Below are positions 53,915 through 64,000 of a stretch of 64,000 bases of DNA, piece by piece. The stretch is from contig NZ_JAMQYE010000001.1 of assembly GCF_023721795.1 (NCBI RefSeq), positions 1-64,000 on the forward strand, written 5' to 3'. The notes under the pieces were generated by a model. It was given only the letters and a program-made list of their open reading frames with translations. It was not told the DNA's origin and did no database searches. Positions within the stretch are counted from its first letter, which is position 1, and every line of letters starts with the position of its first letter. The stretch comes from Zeimonas sediminis (lineage in GTDB: Bacteria > Pseudomonadota > Gammaproteobacteria > Burkholderiales > Burkholderiaceae_E). The translations under genes were made by a program, and so were the position numbers.

Positions 53915-55507
53915 TCACTTCTGGATGTTCCAGTAGAAGTTGCCCGGGCCCGAAACCACGCCCTTGACGCCCTTGCGGACGGCCGCCGGCTGCACGTACT
54001 CGCCGAGCGGCGCGTGCGTGCCGTACTCGAAGGCGGCCTTCTGGATCTGCTGGGCCAGCGACTTCTTCTTGGCGTCGTCGGTCTCGCGCGCGAACTGGTC
54101 GCGCAGCTTCTCGATCTCGGGCGAGTTGGCCCAGCCGAACCAGGCCTTGTCGCCGCCGGCGCCGATCGCCGCGTTGGTCAGCGGATTCCAGATGTCGGGC
54201 GCGACCCACGCGGTGGCGAAGATGTTCCAGCCGCCCTGGGCCGGCGGGTCCTTCTTCGCGCGGCGCGAGACCAGCGTGTTCCAGTCCATCGACTGCAGGT
54301 CGACCTTGAAGCCGGCCAGGCGCAGCAGCTGGGCGGCCACGTCGGGCAGCTTGGTGATCGAGGCCAGGTCGGTCGGCTTCATGACCACGATCGGCGTGCC
54401 GTCGTAGCCCGAGGCCTTCAGCATCTCCTGCGCCTTCTTCAGGTTGCCCTTGCCCAGGTTCTGGGCCTCGGCGCCGGCGTTCGACGCGTAGGGCGTGCCG
54501 CAGGTGAACATCGACGCGCAGACCTTGTACAGCTTCGGATCGCCGACCTGCGCCTTCAGGAAGGCCTCCTGGTTGAGCGCCATGATCGCCGCCGCCTTGA
54601 CCTTCGGATTGTCGAAGGGCTTGTGCAGGTGGTTGAAGCGCAGCATGTACTGGAAGCCGAGCGGGTTGTTGTCGACGATCTCGACGTTCGGGTCGGCGCG
54701 CAGCGCGGCGTAGGACTCGAAGGCCGGCTGCTCGATCATGTCGACCTCGCCGCGGATCAGCGCGTTGACCTGCTGCTGCGCGTCGCGCAGCGCCAGGTTC
54801 CACTCGACCCGGTCGACGTAGACCTTCTTGCCGCCGGCGGTGCCCGACGGCGGCTCGTTGCGCGGCACGTACTTGTCGAACTTCGCGTAGACCGCCTTGT
54901 CGCCCGGCTTGTACTGGTCGCGAACGAACACGTACGGGCCCGAGCCGGTGTAGTCGTCGATCTGCTTGTCGGCCGGGGTCTCGGCGACCCGCTTCGGCAT
55001 GATGAAGGGCACGTTCGACGAGGGCTTGCCGAGCGCCTCGAGCACGAAGCCGCAGGCCTCGCGCAGGAAGATCCGGAAGGTGTCCGGGGCAGGCGAGTCG
55101 AGCCGCTCGACGAAGGTGAACAGCTTCTGGCCCATCGCGTCGCGCTTGCCCCAGCGCGACAGCGAGGCGATGACGTCCTCGCCGGTGACCGGCGCGCCGT
55201 CGTGGAACACCAGGCCCTTGCGCAGCTTGAAGGTCCACAGGCGGTTGTCGTCGCTGACCGTCCAGGAGTCGACCATCTGCGGCTTGATCTGGCTCTTGGC
55301 GTCGGTGCCGAACAGCGTGTCGTAGATCATGTACCCGTGGTTGCGGACCATGTACTGCGTGGTCCAGATCGGGTCGAGGATGGCCAGGTTCGAGTGCGGG
55401 ATGACCTTGAGAACCTTCTCCTGCGCCGCGACCTGCGGGCCCTGGAAGGCGGCGAACGCGACGATGCCCGCCGCGATGACCGACTTGAGCCTGAAACTGA
55501 CTGCCAT
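53915..55507 (-). CDS. Dipeptide-type ABC transporter substrate-binding protein
   Basis: Periplasmic binding protein of the SBP_bac_5 family, 530 residues. The signal peptide (SVIAAGIVAFAAFQGPQVAA-Q) is followed by LKVIPHSNLAILDPIWTT, a family-typical N-terminus, then WTFKLRKGLVFHDGAPVTGEDV. It delivers peptides or related molecules to the permeases encoded downstream. Start at 55507 (MAVSFRLKS); the frame runs to 55537. First gene of a four-gene operon. The neighbouring amidases and M81 peptidase hint at amide or peptide use. Confidence 0.94.
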   Translation of the reverse strand: MAVSFRLKSVIAAGIVAFAAFQGPQVAAQEKVLKVIPHSNLAILDPIWTTQYMVRNHGYMIYDTLFGTDAKSQIKPQMVDSWTVSDDNRLWTFKLRKGLVFHDGAPVTGEDVIASLSRWGKRDAMGQKLFTFVERLDSPAPDTFRIFLREACGFVLEALGKPSSNVPFIMPKRVAETPADKQIDDYTGSGPYVFVRDQYKPGDKAVYAKFDKYVPRNEPPSGTAGGKKVYVDRVEWNLALRDAQQQVNALIRGEVDMIEQPAFESYAALRADPNVEIVDNNPLGFQYMLRFNHLHKPFDNPKVKAAAIMALNQEAFLKAQVGDPKLYKVCASMFTCGTPYASNAGAEAQNLGKGNLKKAQEMLKASGYDGTPIVVMKPTDLASITKLPDVAAQLLRLAGFKVDLQSMDWNTLVSRRAKKDPPAQGGWNIFATAWVAPDIWNPLTNAAIGAGGDKAWFGWANSPEIEKLRDQFARETDDAKKKSLAQQIQKAAFEYGTHAPLGEYVQPAAVRKGVKGVVSGPGNFYWNIQK

Positions 55508-55560
55508 GTGAAGCCTCCGCTGTTTGGTGTACGACAACGCGTTGGGATGCGCCGTTCCGG

Positions 55561-55690
55561 AGCCGGCCCGAAAGCCGGCTTCGCGGAATGTTACCGCGAG
55601 ATCCGGGCGGCCGCGCCCCGCGCGCCCCGGCAGATGGAATGCAGGAATCGTGCCCGCCCCGCGGCGGGGGCGGGCGCCCCAATCCGGGGC
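55561..55690. repeat. Hairpins between the fumarase and binding-protein genes
   Basis: AGCCGGC/GCCGGCT (55561-55580), GCCCGCCCC/GGGGCGGGC (55652-55675) and GCCCC/GGGGC (55676-55690) lie in the 217-bp gap downstream of the fumarase gene. None has a clear T-run, so terminator function is uncertain. Confidence 0.55.
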
Positions 55691-55724
55691 GAAAGGGCCC
55701 GGGCGGTCGGTCCCCGGCGACCGG

Positions 55725-57248
55725 TCAGGCGGTCGCGACCGGGATCTTGCCGATCCGCGCCTGCCACTCGGCCGGGCCGGTCTGGTGCACCGAGGTGCCG
55801 CTGGAGTCGACCGCCACGGTCACCGGCATGTCCTGGACCTCGAACTCGTAGATCGCTTCCATGCCCAGGTCGGCGAAGCCGACCACCTTCGCGCTGCGGA
55901 TCGCCTTCGACACCAGGTAGGCCGCGCCGCCGACCGCCATCATCGAGGCGGCCTTGTGCCGGCGGATCGCCTCGATCGCGGTGGGCCCGCGCTCGCCCTT
56001 GCCGATCATCGCGATCAGGCCGGTCTGCGACAGCATCATCTCGGTGAACTTGTCCATCCGGGTGGCGGTGGTCGGGCCGGCCGGGCCGACCGCCTCGTCG
56101 CGCACCGGGTCGACCGGACCCACGTAGTAGATGACCCGGTTCGTGAAGTCGACCGGCAGTTTCTCGCCGCGGGCGAGCATGTCCTGGATGCGCTTGTGCG
56201 CGGCGTCGCGGCCGGTCAGCATCTTTCCGGACAGCAGCAGCGTCTGGCCGGGCTTCCACGACGCGACCTCTTCCTCCGTGAGGGTGTCGAGGTTCACCCG
56301 CTTCGAGGCCTTCACGTCGGGCGTCCAGTTGACGTTCGGCCAGGCCGACAGCGGCGGCGGCTCGCAGTAGGCCGGGCCCGAGCCGTCGAGCACGAAGTGC
56401 GCGTGCCGGGTGGCGGCGCAGTTCGGGATCATCGCGACCGGCTTGGAGGCCGCGTGCGTCGGGAACATCGCGATCTTCACGTCGAGCACCGTGGTCAGGC
56501 CCCCGAGGCCCTGCGCGCCGATGCCCAGCGCATTGACCTTCTCGTAGAGCTCGATGCGCAGCTCCTCGACCTTGTTCGACGGCCCGCGCTTCAGCAGGTC
56601 GAACATGTCGATCGGGTCCATCAGCGATTCCTTGGCCATCAGCATCGCCTTCTCGGCGGTGCCGCCGATGCCGATGCCGAGCATGCCGGGCGGGCACCAG
56701 CCGGCGCCCATCGTCGGGACGGTCTTGAGCACCCAGTCGACGATCGAGTCCGACGGGTTCATCATCACCAGCTTGGACTTGTTCTCCGAGCCGCCGCCCT
56801 TGGCGGCCACGGTCACGTCGATCGTGTCGCCGGGCACCAGCTCCATGCTGATCACGGCGGGGGTGTTGTCCTTCGTGTTCTTGCGCTCGAACTGCGGGTC
56901 GGCCACCACCGAGGCGCGCAGCGTGTTGTCCGGGTTCAGGTAGCCGCGGCGCACGCCCTCGTTGACCGCGTCGGCGATCGAGCCGGAAAAGCCCTCGAAG
57001 CGCACGCCCATGCCGATCTTCAGGAACACGTTGACGATGCCGGTGTCCTGGCAGATCGGGCGATGGCCCTCGGCGCACATCCGCGAGTTGGTCAGGATCT
57101 GCGCGATCGCGTCCTTCGCGGCCGGGCCTTGTTCGGTCTCGTAGGCCCGCGCGAGGTGCTCGATGTAGTCGCGCGGGTGGTAGTAGCTGATGAACTGCAG
57201 CGCGGCGGCCACCGATTCGATCAGGTCGTCCTGCTTGATGACGGTCAT
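55725..57248 (-). CDS. Class I fumarate hydratase (Fe-S fumarase)
   Basis: Interconverts fumarate and malate in the citric acid cycle using a [4Fe-4S] cluster. 507 residues with the cluster cysteines in RPICQDTG (Cys66), AGWCPPGMLGIG and MIPNCAATRH. It has the alpha-plus-beta fused form, with the second domain beginning near VNLDTLTEEEVASWKPG. The single-chain length is that of FumA/B. As an oxygen-sensitive enzyme it depends on the Fe-S machinery encoded at 14-20 kb. Divergent from acs. Confidence 0.95.
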   Translation of the reverse strand: MTVIKQDDLIESVAAALQFISYYHPRDYIEHLARAYETEQGPAAKDAIAQILTNSRMCAEGHRPICQDTGIVNVFLKIGMGVRFEGFSGSIADAVNEGVRRGYLNPDNTLRASVVADPQFERKNTKDNTPAVISMELVPGDTIDVTVAAKGGGSENKSKLVMMNPSDSIVDWVLKTVPTMGAGWCPPGMLGIGIGGTAEKAMLMAKESLMDPIDMFDLLKRGPSNKVEELRIELYEKVNALGIGAQGLGGLTTVLDVKIAMFPTHAASKPVAMIPNCAATRHAHFVLDGSGPAYCEPPPLSAWPNVNWTPDVKASKRVNLDTLTEEEVASWKPGQTLLLSGKMLTGRDAAHKRIQDMLARGEKLPVDFTNRVIYYVGPVDPVRDEAVGPAGPTTATRMDKFTEMMLSQTGLIAMIGKGERGPTAIEAIRRHKAASMMAVGGAAYLVSKAIRSAKVVGFADLGMEAIYEFEVQDMPVTVAVDSSGTSVHQTGPAEWQARIGKIPVATA

Positions 57249-57333
57249 GGGTCGGTCCTCGCGGAAATCGGGCCGAGTTTAGCGGATTTGCCGATGGCTC
57301 CCGGCCGGGCGGCAGGCCCCCGCGCGGCCGCTC

Positions 57334-57382
57334 TCCGTAAGGCGTCCGTAAGGCAGTCTGCGCAGAATTTTTCTTGTATAAG
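57334..57382 (+). promoter_or_regulatory. Direct repeats and -10 box upstream of acs
   Basis: TCCGTAAGGC occurs twice in 11-bp phase (57334-57343 and 57345-57354), one helical turn apart. It is followed by TATAAG (57377-57382), the best -10 candidate, 33 bp before the acs start. The repeat placement near -35 suggests an activator site. Confidence 0.5.
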
Positions 57383-57415
57383 TGGAAATCCAGCAAAAAA
57401 GATGGAGGATGGGAC

Positions 57416-59398
<1,983 letters not shown>

Positions 59399-59428
59399 TC
59401 GTCACCGGGGCGGGCCGCGCGCGCGTCC

Positions 59429-60016
59429 ATGATCGCGCTCCGGGTCTGGCTCTGCGCCCGTATGGCGCTGCTGTCGCGCCTGCTGCGCGCGAGCGAGGCA
59501 TCGGAGCGCTGGTGGGGAAGGGCGCTGGCGCTCGCGCCGTCCCATCCCCGCGCGCTGGCCTCGATCGGCTTCCTGAAGGCCGCCGCGGGTGACTACGCCG
59601 CGGCGCTGCCCTGGCTGGAGCGAAGCGCCGCGCTGAGCGACGCGCCGGCTTCGGCCTGGTTCAACCTGGGCTTCGCGCGCCAGCAGCTCGGCGATCACGA
59701 CGGCGCGAACCAGGCCTTCGACCGGGCGATCGCGCTCGACGAGCGCTTCGACCGCGCCTGGTACGGCAAGGCGATCTCGATGCTCGCGATGGCCCGGCCC
59801 GCGGACGCGATCCCCCTGCTCGAGCGCAACACCGCACTGCAGCCGATGTCGCCCTACGGCTGGTACCAGCTCGCCCACGCGTATCACCGGCTCGGCCGCG
59901 CCGACCGGGTCGCGGCCACGATCCGGCACCTGGCGGGCTTCGAACCGGCGGTCGCGCGCCGGCTCGAGCGCGAGACCGGCGTCTGCGCCGCGGCGGGGGA
60001 GGGCGGATGCGGCTGA
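59429..60016 (+). CDS. TPR-repeat protein
   Basis: This 195-residue helical protein has about four tetratricopeptide repeats between residues 30 and 165 (WWGRALALAPSHPRALASIG, then SAWFNLGFARQQLGDHDGAN and YGWYQLAHAYHRLGRADRVA). No signal peptide. TPRs mediate protein contacts; the partner is unknown. It lies 30 bp after acs and overlaps the DUF4212 gene by 10 bp, so it is probably part of the same transcript. Confidence 0.85.
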   Translation: MIALRVWLCARMALLSRLLRASEASERWWGRALALAPSHPRALASIGFLKAAAGDYAAALPWLERSAALSDAPASAWFNLGFARQQLGDHDGANQAFDRAIALDERFDRAWYGKAISMLAMARPADAIPLLERNTALQPMSPYGWYQLAHAYHRLGRADRVAATIRHLAGFEPAVARRLERETGVCAAAGEGGCG

Positions 60017-60270
60017 GCGCGCGGCATCGCGATTACTGGCGCAAGAGCCTGCGGCTGACCTCGGTGCTGCTGGCGATCTGGTTCTTCGTGAGCTTCGTGC
60101 TGGTGTTCGGCGCGCCGTGGCTCACCTTCGACTTCTTCGGCTGGCCGTTCTCCTTCTTCATGGGCGCCCAGGGGGCGCTGCTCGTCTACTTCGCGATCAT
60201 CGTCTTCTACGCCTGGCGCATGAACCGCATGGATCGCGACTACGGCGTCGGCGAAGAAGAGGACTACTGA
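60007..60270 (+). CDS. DUF4212 small subunit of a sodium:solute symporter
   Basis: This 87-residue protein has two membrane segments (VLLAIWFFVSFVLVFGAPWL and FSFFMGAQGALLVYFAIIVF) and an acidic tail (GVGEEEDY). It matches DUF4212 proteins, which regularly precede large SSS symporters of the acetate-permease type. Its stop codon overlaps the symporter start (TGATG), so the two are translated together and probably form a complex. Confidence 0.92.
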   Translation: MRLSARHRDYWRKSLRLTSVLLAIWFFVSFVLVFGAPWLTFDFFGWPFSFFMGAQGALLVYFAIIVFYAWRMNRMDRDYGVGEEEDY

Positions 60271-62339
60271 TGGACGGCGGGGGCGCGAGCGGCAAGGCCT
60301 TCCGCGCGCAGCTCAGGCGCGTCTACGGCATCTACACCGGCGGGTTCGCGCTGTTCGTGGTCGCGCTGGCGCTGCTCGAGCAGGCCGGCATGCCGCGGCA
60401 GACGATCGGCTACGTGTTCCTGGTCGCCACCGTTGTGCTGTACGCCGCGATCGGCATCGTCAGCCGCACCAACGAGGCCGCCGAGTACTACGTTGCCGGA
60501 CGTCGGGTGCCGGCGATGTTCAACGGGATGGCGGTCGGCGCCGACTGGATGTCGGCGGCCTCCTTCATCGGGCTCGCGGGCACCCTGTACCTGACCGGCT
60601 TCGGTGGGCTGGCCTTCGTGATGGGCTGGACCGGCGGCTACGTGCTGGTCGCGCTGCTGCTCGCGCCCTTCCTGCGCAAGTTCGGGCAGTTCACGATCCC
60701 GGACTTCCTCGGCGCGCGCTACGGCGGCCACATCCCGCGCCTGATCGGGATCCTGATCGCGATCCTGTGCTCGTTCACCTACGTGGTCGCGCAGATCTAC
60801 GGGATCGGCATCATCACCACGCGCCTGACCGGCGTGCCCTTCGAGATCGGCATCTTCCTGGGGCTGGCCGGGGTGCTCGTGTGCTCCTTCCTGGGCGGCA
60901 TGAAGGCGGTCACCTGGACGCAGGTGGCGCAGTACATCGTGCTGATCATCGCGTACATGATCCCGGTGGTGTGGCTGTCGGTGAAGCAGACCGGCATCCC
61001 GGTGCCGCAGATCGCCTACGGCGAGCAGCTCACCAAGGTCACGCAGCTCGAGGAGAAGCTGATCGCCGACCGCCAGGAGAACGAGGTCAGGCGGATCTTC
61101 ACCGCTCGCGCCGAGGCGGCCGCCCGAAAGCTCGAGAATCCGGCGCAGGCGTGGAGCGAGGGCAGGGCGTCGCTCGAGCGCGCGCTGATCGAGGCGCGGG
61201 CCTCGGGCAGCCCGGGCGCGATCGAGCGCGCCGAGGACGCGCTTGCAGTCTATCCGCGCGACGTGGCGGCGGCGGTGGCCGCCTGGGAGCGCGAGGCCGC
61301 GCTGGCCGGACGCGGGGCGCCGCTGGCGCGCCACGCCGAGCCGTTTCCGGGCGCCGACGCCGAGGCGCGCGGCGACGCCCGAAAGAACTTCCTCGCGCTG
61401 ATGTTCTGCCTGATGGTCGGCACGGCCGCGTTGCCGCACATCCTGATGCGCTTCTACACGACGCCGTCGGTCCGGGAGGCGCGCAACTCGGTCGCGTGGT
61501 CGATCTTCTTCATCCTGCTGCTCTACGTGACCGCACCGGCGCTGGCGGTGCTGGTCAAGTTCGTGGTCTACAGCGAGATCACCGGCTCCGCCTTCGCCGA
61601 GCTGCCGGGATGGGTCCACTCCTGGGCCCGCGTCGACCCCGGGCTGCTGTCGATCGAAGACGTGAACGGCGACGGGATCGTCCAGCGGGCGGAGATCGCC
61701 ATAGGCGGCGACATCGTGGTGCTGGCCACGCCCGAGATCGCGGGGCTGCCCTACGTCGTGTCGGGCCTGGTGGCGGCGGGGGGGCTGGCCGCCGCGCTGT
61801 CCACCGCCGACGGGCTGCTGCTCACGATCGCCAACGCGCTGTCGCACGACCTGTACTACCGGATGATCGACCCGAACGCGGCGGCGGCGCGGCGCGTGCT
61901 GATGTCGAAGATGCTGCTGCTGATCGTGGCGGTGCTGGCCGCCCTGGTGGCGTCCCAGAAGCCTGCGGACATCCTGTTCCTGGTGTCGGCCGCCTTTTCG
62001 TTCGCGGCCGCCGGCTTCTTCCCGGCGCTGGTGCTGGGGGTGTTCTGGAAGCGCACGACCGGCATCGCCGCCTCGCTCGGCATGATCGCCGGTTTCGGCA
62101 TCACCTTCTACTACATGACCCTGAACCAGCCCTGGCTGCGCGAGCTCTTCCTCGGCATTCCGCGCACCGCGCCGGTCACCGAGCTGTGGTGGAACATCCA
62201 GCCGATCTCGGCCGGGGTCTTCGGCGTGGCGCTCGGCTTCGTGGTGATCTACCTGGTCTCACTGGTCACGCCGGTGCCCGATCCCCGCACGCAGGAGCTG
62301 GTCGAGAGCCTGCGCTACCCGAACCTGCGCGCGCCCTGA
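60270..62339 (+). CDS. SSS-family sodium:solute symporter (acetate permease-like) with EF-hand-type loop
   Basis: Inner-membrane symporter of 689 residues with about thirteen hydrophobic segments. The core resembles ActP: AEYYVAGRRVPAMFNGMAVG, DWMSAASFIGLAGTLYL and LAAALSTADGLLLTIANALS. A long hydrophilic helical insert (about residues 250-375) and a perfect EF-hand-like loop DVNGDGIVQRAE (residues 464-475) are inserted, as in the larger subfamily that pairs with DUF4212. Acetate or another short acid is likely, given the adjacent acs. The EF-hand match suggests possible calcium binding. Confidence 0.9.
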   Translation: MDGGGASGKAFRAQLRRVYGIYTGGFALFVVALALLEQAGMPRQTIGYVFLVATVVLYAAIGIVSRTNEAAEYYVAGRRVPAMFNGMAVGADWMSAASFIGLAGTLYLTGFGGLAFVMGWTGGYVLVALLLAPFLRKFGQFTIPDFLGARYGGHIPRLIGILIAILCSFTYVVAQIYGIGIITTRLTGVPFEIGIFLGLAGVLVCSFLGGMKAVTWTQVAQYIVLIIAYMIPVVWLSVKQTGIPVPQIAYGEQLTKVTQLEEKLIADRQENEVRRIFTARAEAAARKLENPAQAWSEGRASLERALIEARASGSPGAIERAEDALAVYPRDVAAAVAAWEREAALAGRGAPLARHAEPFPGADAEARGDARKNFLALMFCLMVGTAALPHILMRFYTTPSVREARNSVAWSIFFILLLYVTAPALAVLVKFVVYSEITGSAFAELPGWVHSWARVDPGLLSIEDVNGDGIVQRAEIAIGGDIVVLATPEIAGLPYVVSGLVAAGGLAAALSTADGLLLTIANALSHDLYYRMIDPNAAAARRVLMSKMLLLIVAVLAALVASQKPADILFLVSAAFSFAAAGFFPALVLGVFWKRTTGIAASLGMIAGFGITFYYMTLNQPWLRELFLGIPRTAPVTELWWNIQPISAGVFGVALGFVVIYLVSLVTPVPDPRTQELVESLRYPNLRAP

Positions 62340-62385
62340 GCGGCGGTGCCGGCCCGGCCGCGCGCTTGCCGGCCCTTTCGTTTGC

Positions 62386-62391
62386 TAGAAT
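62386..62391 (+). promoter_or_regulatory. -10 element of the tRNA-Ser gene
   Basis: TAGAAT (62386-62391) lies eleven bases before the mature tRNA 5' end, correct for a tRNA promoter. The -35 is unclear (TTGCCG at 62366 gives a short 14-bp spacer). Confidence 0.55.
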
Positions 62392-62401
62392 GGCGGGTTC
62401 C

Positions 62402-62492
62402 GGAGGGATGGATGAGTGGTTTAAGTCGCACGCCTGGAAAGCGTGTAAGGGTTAACAGCCCTTCGGGGGTTCGAATCCCCCTCCCTCCGCCA
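62402..62492 (+). tRNA. tRNA-Ser (GGA)
   Basis: A 91-nt cloverleaf with encoded CCA and a long variable arm. The acceptor stem is GGAGGGA/TCCCTCC, the anticodon stem CACGC/GCGTG, the anticodon GGA is at 62436-62438, and the T arm contains GGTTCGAATCC. A class II tRNA with G discriminator, as expected for serine. Confidence 0.97.
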
Positions 62493-62497
62493 CTCGG

Positions 62498-64000
62498 CTA
62501 GGCAAGACTGCGCGCCCTGCGCGCCGGCCGGAGGTTCTCCAGCGATTCCTCGAAACGTTCCCGCGTCACGCCCGGCGAGAACAGGAATCCCTGCACCTTG
62601 TCGCAGCCCATTTCCTCGAGCATCGCCAGCTGGCGCTCGGTCTCGACGCCTTCGGCCGTCACGGTCAGCCCCAGGCTGTGGCCGAGCTCGATCGTCGAGC
62701 GCACGATCGCGTTGTCGTGCGAATTGGTTCCCATGCCGGCGATGAAGGACTTGTCGATCTTGAGCTCCGTCACCGCGAGCCGCTTCAGGTAGGAGAGCGA
62801 CGAGAATCCGCTGCCGTAGTCGTCGATCGCGACCTGGACGCCCAGCTGCCGCACTGCGCGCAGGGTCTCGGCTGCCCGGTCCGGATCCTCGATCAGCGCG
62901 CTCTCGGTCACCTCGACGCACAGCAGCCTGGGCGGCAGCGATTCGAGCGCCAGCAGGCTGGCGATCCGCTGCGGCAGCAGATCGTCGACCAGGTCGCGCG
63001 CGGAGACGTTGACCGACAGCTCCACCTCGCGCCCGCCCTTTCGCCAGGCGGCCGCCTGCGCGATCGAGCGCTTCAGCAGCCAGTGCGTCATCTCGCGGAT
63101 GAAGCCGGTCTTCTCGGCGAACGGGATGAAGTCGTCCGGCGCGACCAGGCCGCGCGTCGGGTGCTCCCAGCGCATCAGCACCTCGGCGCCGGCCGTCGGC
63201 CGGTCGGGGCGAAGCGCGACCTTGGGCTGGAAGACGAGCAGCAGCTCCGGCCTGTCCAGCGCGTTGCGCAGCTCGGAGAGCAGCGACAGGTGGTGCTCCC
63301 GATTGGTGTCGAACGCGGGGTCGTAGACCGAGCAGAGCACGCCCTGGCGCTTCGCGGCGTACATCGCCACGTCGGCGTGGCGCAGCAGGTCGCTCGGCGC
63401 GGTCCCGTGCTCGGGGAAGTGCGCGACGCCGATGCTCGCCCCGACGTCGACCTTCTGGCCGGCCACCGTGATCGGCGACTCCAGCGCCCGGCCGATGCAG
63501 GACACGAGGTAGTCGATCCTGCCGTCGGCGGTCTGCGCGAGGATCGCGAACTCGTCGCCGCCCAGGCGCGCGATCGTCTGGCCTTGGGGCAGGGCATCCC
63601 GGAGCCGGTCGGCGACCATCGCGAGCACCTGGTCGCCGCAGTGGTGACCGAGCGTGTCGTTCACCCACTTGAAACGGTCCAGGTCCATCAGCATCACGGC
63701 GAAACGCGCGCCGCCGGGGTCGTGACTGTGCGATGCGTCGTGCACCGCCTGCTCGAGCTTGCCCGCGAAGCTCGCCCGGTTGTCCAGCCCGGTCAGGGTG
63801 CAGCGGTAGGCGAGGCGCGAAACCTCCTGCTCGCGCGCGGCCATGCCGCGGCGCATGTGCTCGAGGCTGTCGGCCAGATCGCCGATCTCGTCGCGGCGAG
63901 CCAGCGCGAAGCTGGCCTCGGCGTCGCCGCTGCGCACGCGCTGCGCGGCGGCCGCGAGTTGCCGGATCGGCCGCGTGATCGAGGCGGCGATCACCGCGCT
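62498..64000 (-). CDS. GGDEF-EAL cyclic-di-GMP protein (5' end outside window)
   Basis: The gene is cut at the window end; 500 residues of the C-terminal part are visible. A HAMP linker (ITRPIRQLAAAAQRVRSGD) indicates a membrane-sensor N-terminus beyond the window. The GGDEF domain has an intact RLGGDEFAIL active site but no inhibitory RxxD. The EAL domain has EVL in place of EAL, with DDYGSGFSSLSYL, ELKIDKSF and EGVET preserved, so phosphodiesterase activity is plausible. It makes or degrades c-di-GMP; which one dominates cannot be told. It converges on tRNA-Ser, 5 bp away. Confidence 0.94.
   Translation of the reverse strand, partial: SAVIAASITRPIRQLAAAAQRVRSGDAEASFALARRDEIGDLADSLEHMRRGMAAREQEVSRLAYRCTLTGLDNRASFAGKLEQAVHDASHSHDPGGARFAVMLMDLDRFKWVNDTLGHHCGDQVLAMVADRLRDALPQGQTIARLGGDEFAILAQTADGRIDYLVSCIGRALESPITVAGQKVDVGASIGVAHFPEHGTAPSDLLRHADVAMYAAKRQGVLCSVYDPAFDTNREHHLSLLSELRNALDRPELLLVFQPKVALRPDRPTAGAEVLMRWEHPTRGLVAPDDFIPFAEKTGFIREMTHWLLKRSIAQAAAWRKGGREVELSVNVSARDLVDDLLPQRIASLLALESLPPRLLCVEVTESALIEDPDRAAETLRAVRQLGVQVAIDDYGSGFSSLSYLKRLAVTELKIDKSFIAGMGTNSHDNAIVRSTIELGHSLGLTVTAEGVETERQLAMLEEMGCDKVQGFLFSPGVTRERFEESLENLRPARRARSLA

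Overview
The window is high-GC bacterial chromosome (roughly 68-70% by eye) with dense, mostly ordinary housekeeping and transport genes. Gene content and order point to a betaproteobacterium of the order Burkholderiales. The run tyrB-uvrB-low-molecular-weight phosphatase-iscR-iscS-iscU-iscA-hscB-hscA-fdx-iscX, a DUF4148 secreted protein, a 3-hydroxybutyrate dehydrogenase, and recJ-prfB-lysS next to lolCD-tatD-comEC all fit that order. No prophage, transposase or CRISPR array was found, and nothing points to a plasmid.

Layout. 0-8.4 kb: an unknown 104-aa protein with its own promoter and terminator, a DMT exporter, thioredoxin 2, a TAXI-type TRAP transporter with its DUF1850 partner, an NsrR-like repressor, a small membrane protein and a Sel1-repeat periplasmic protein. 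8.4-9.7 kb: an ECF-like sigma factor with a DUF4148 protein, then tRNA-Asn. 9.7-19.9 kb: tyrB diverging from uvrB and the phosphatase, then the full isc operon led by iscR. A cluster of hairpins precedes iscR and a terminator-like hairpin lies between iscA and hscB. 19.9-21.3 kb: an SbtA-like bicarbonate permease with a PII-like SbtB partner. 21.2-28.2 kb (minus strand): an RpfE-like gene, recJ, prfB with the classical +1 programmed frameshift, lysS and an MFS transporter. 28.2-33.7 kb: lolC, lolD, tatD and comEC. 33.8-42.9 kb: 3-hydroxybutyrate dehydrogenase, an alpha/beta hydrolase with RidA, an orphan iron-binding protein diverging from a DUF2325 gene across Fur-like operators, an NlpC/P60 hydrolase, prpE, a YdcF-like protein, a GlcG-like protein and a UMF1 transporter. 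43.0-48.9 kb: two amidase-signature enzymes flanking coaX and an M81 (MlrC-type) metallopeptidase, then a TM2 protein. 49.0-55.5 kb: a GDT1 cation exporter and a dipeptide-type ABC transporter, separated by a 640-bp gene-free region full of nested inverted repeats. 55.7-62.3 kb: class I fumarase diverging from acetyl-CoA synthetase, then a TPR protein and a DUF4212/SSS solute symporter pair. 62.4-64.0 kb: tRNA-Ser(GGA) and a GGDEF-EAL protein cut by the window end.

Functional themes are Fe-S cluster assembly and its repressors, uptake of organic acids and peptides (TAXI-TRAP, Dpp, SSS), short-chain acid activation (Acs, PrpE, 3-hydroxybutyrate dehydrogenase), and information-processing genes. 

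The most unusual sequence is at 49.63-50.18 kb. Two copies of a ~140-bp core lie in opposite orientation. Each is enclosed by its own long inverted repeat, and the two repeats differ in sequence. A central hairpin has paired substitutions between the copies. This looks like a structured repeat or RNA rather than coding sequence. Tandem repeats with 13-, 20- and 31-bp units occur in three other spacers.
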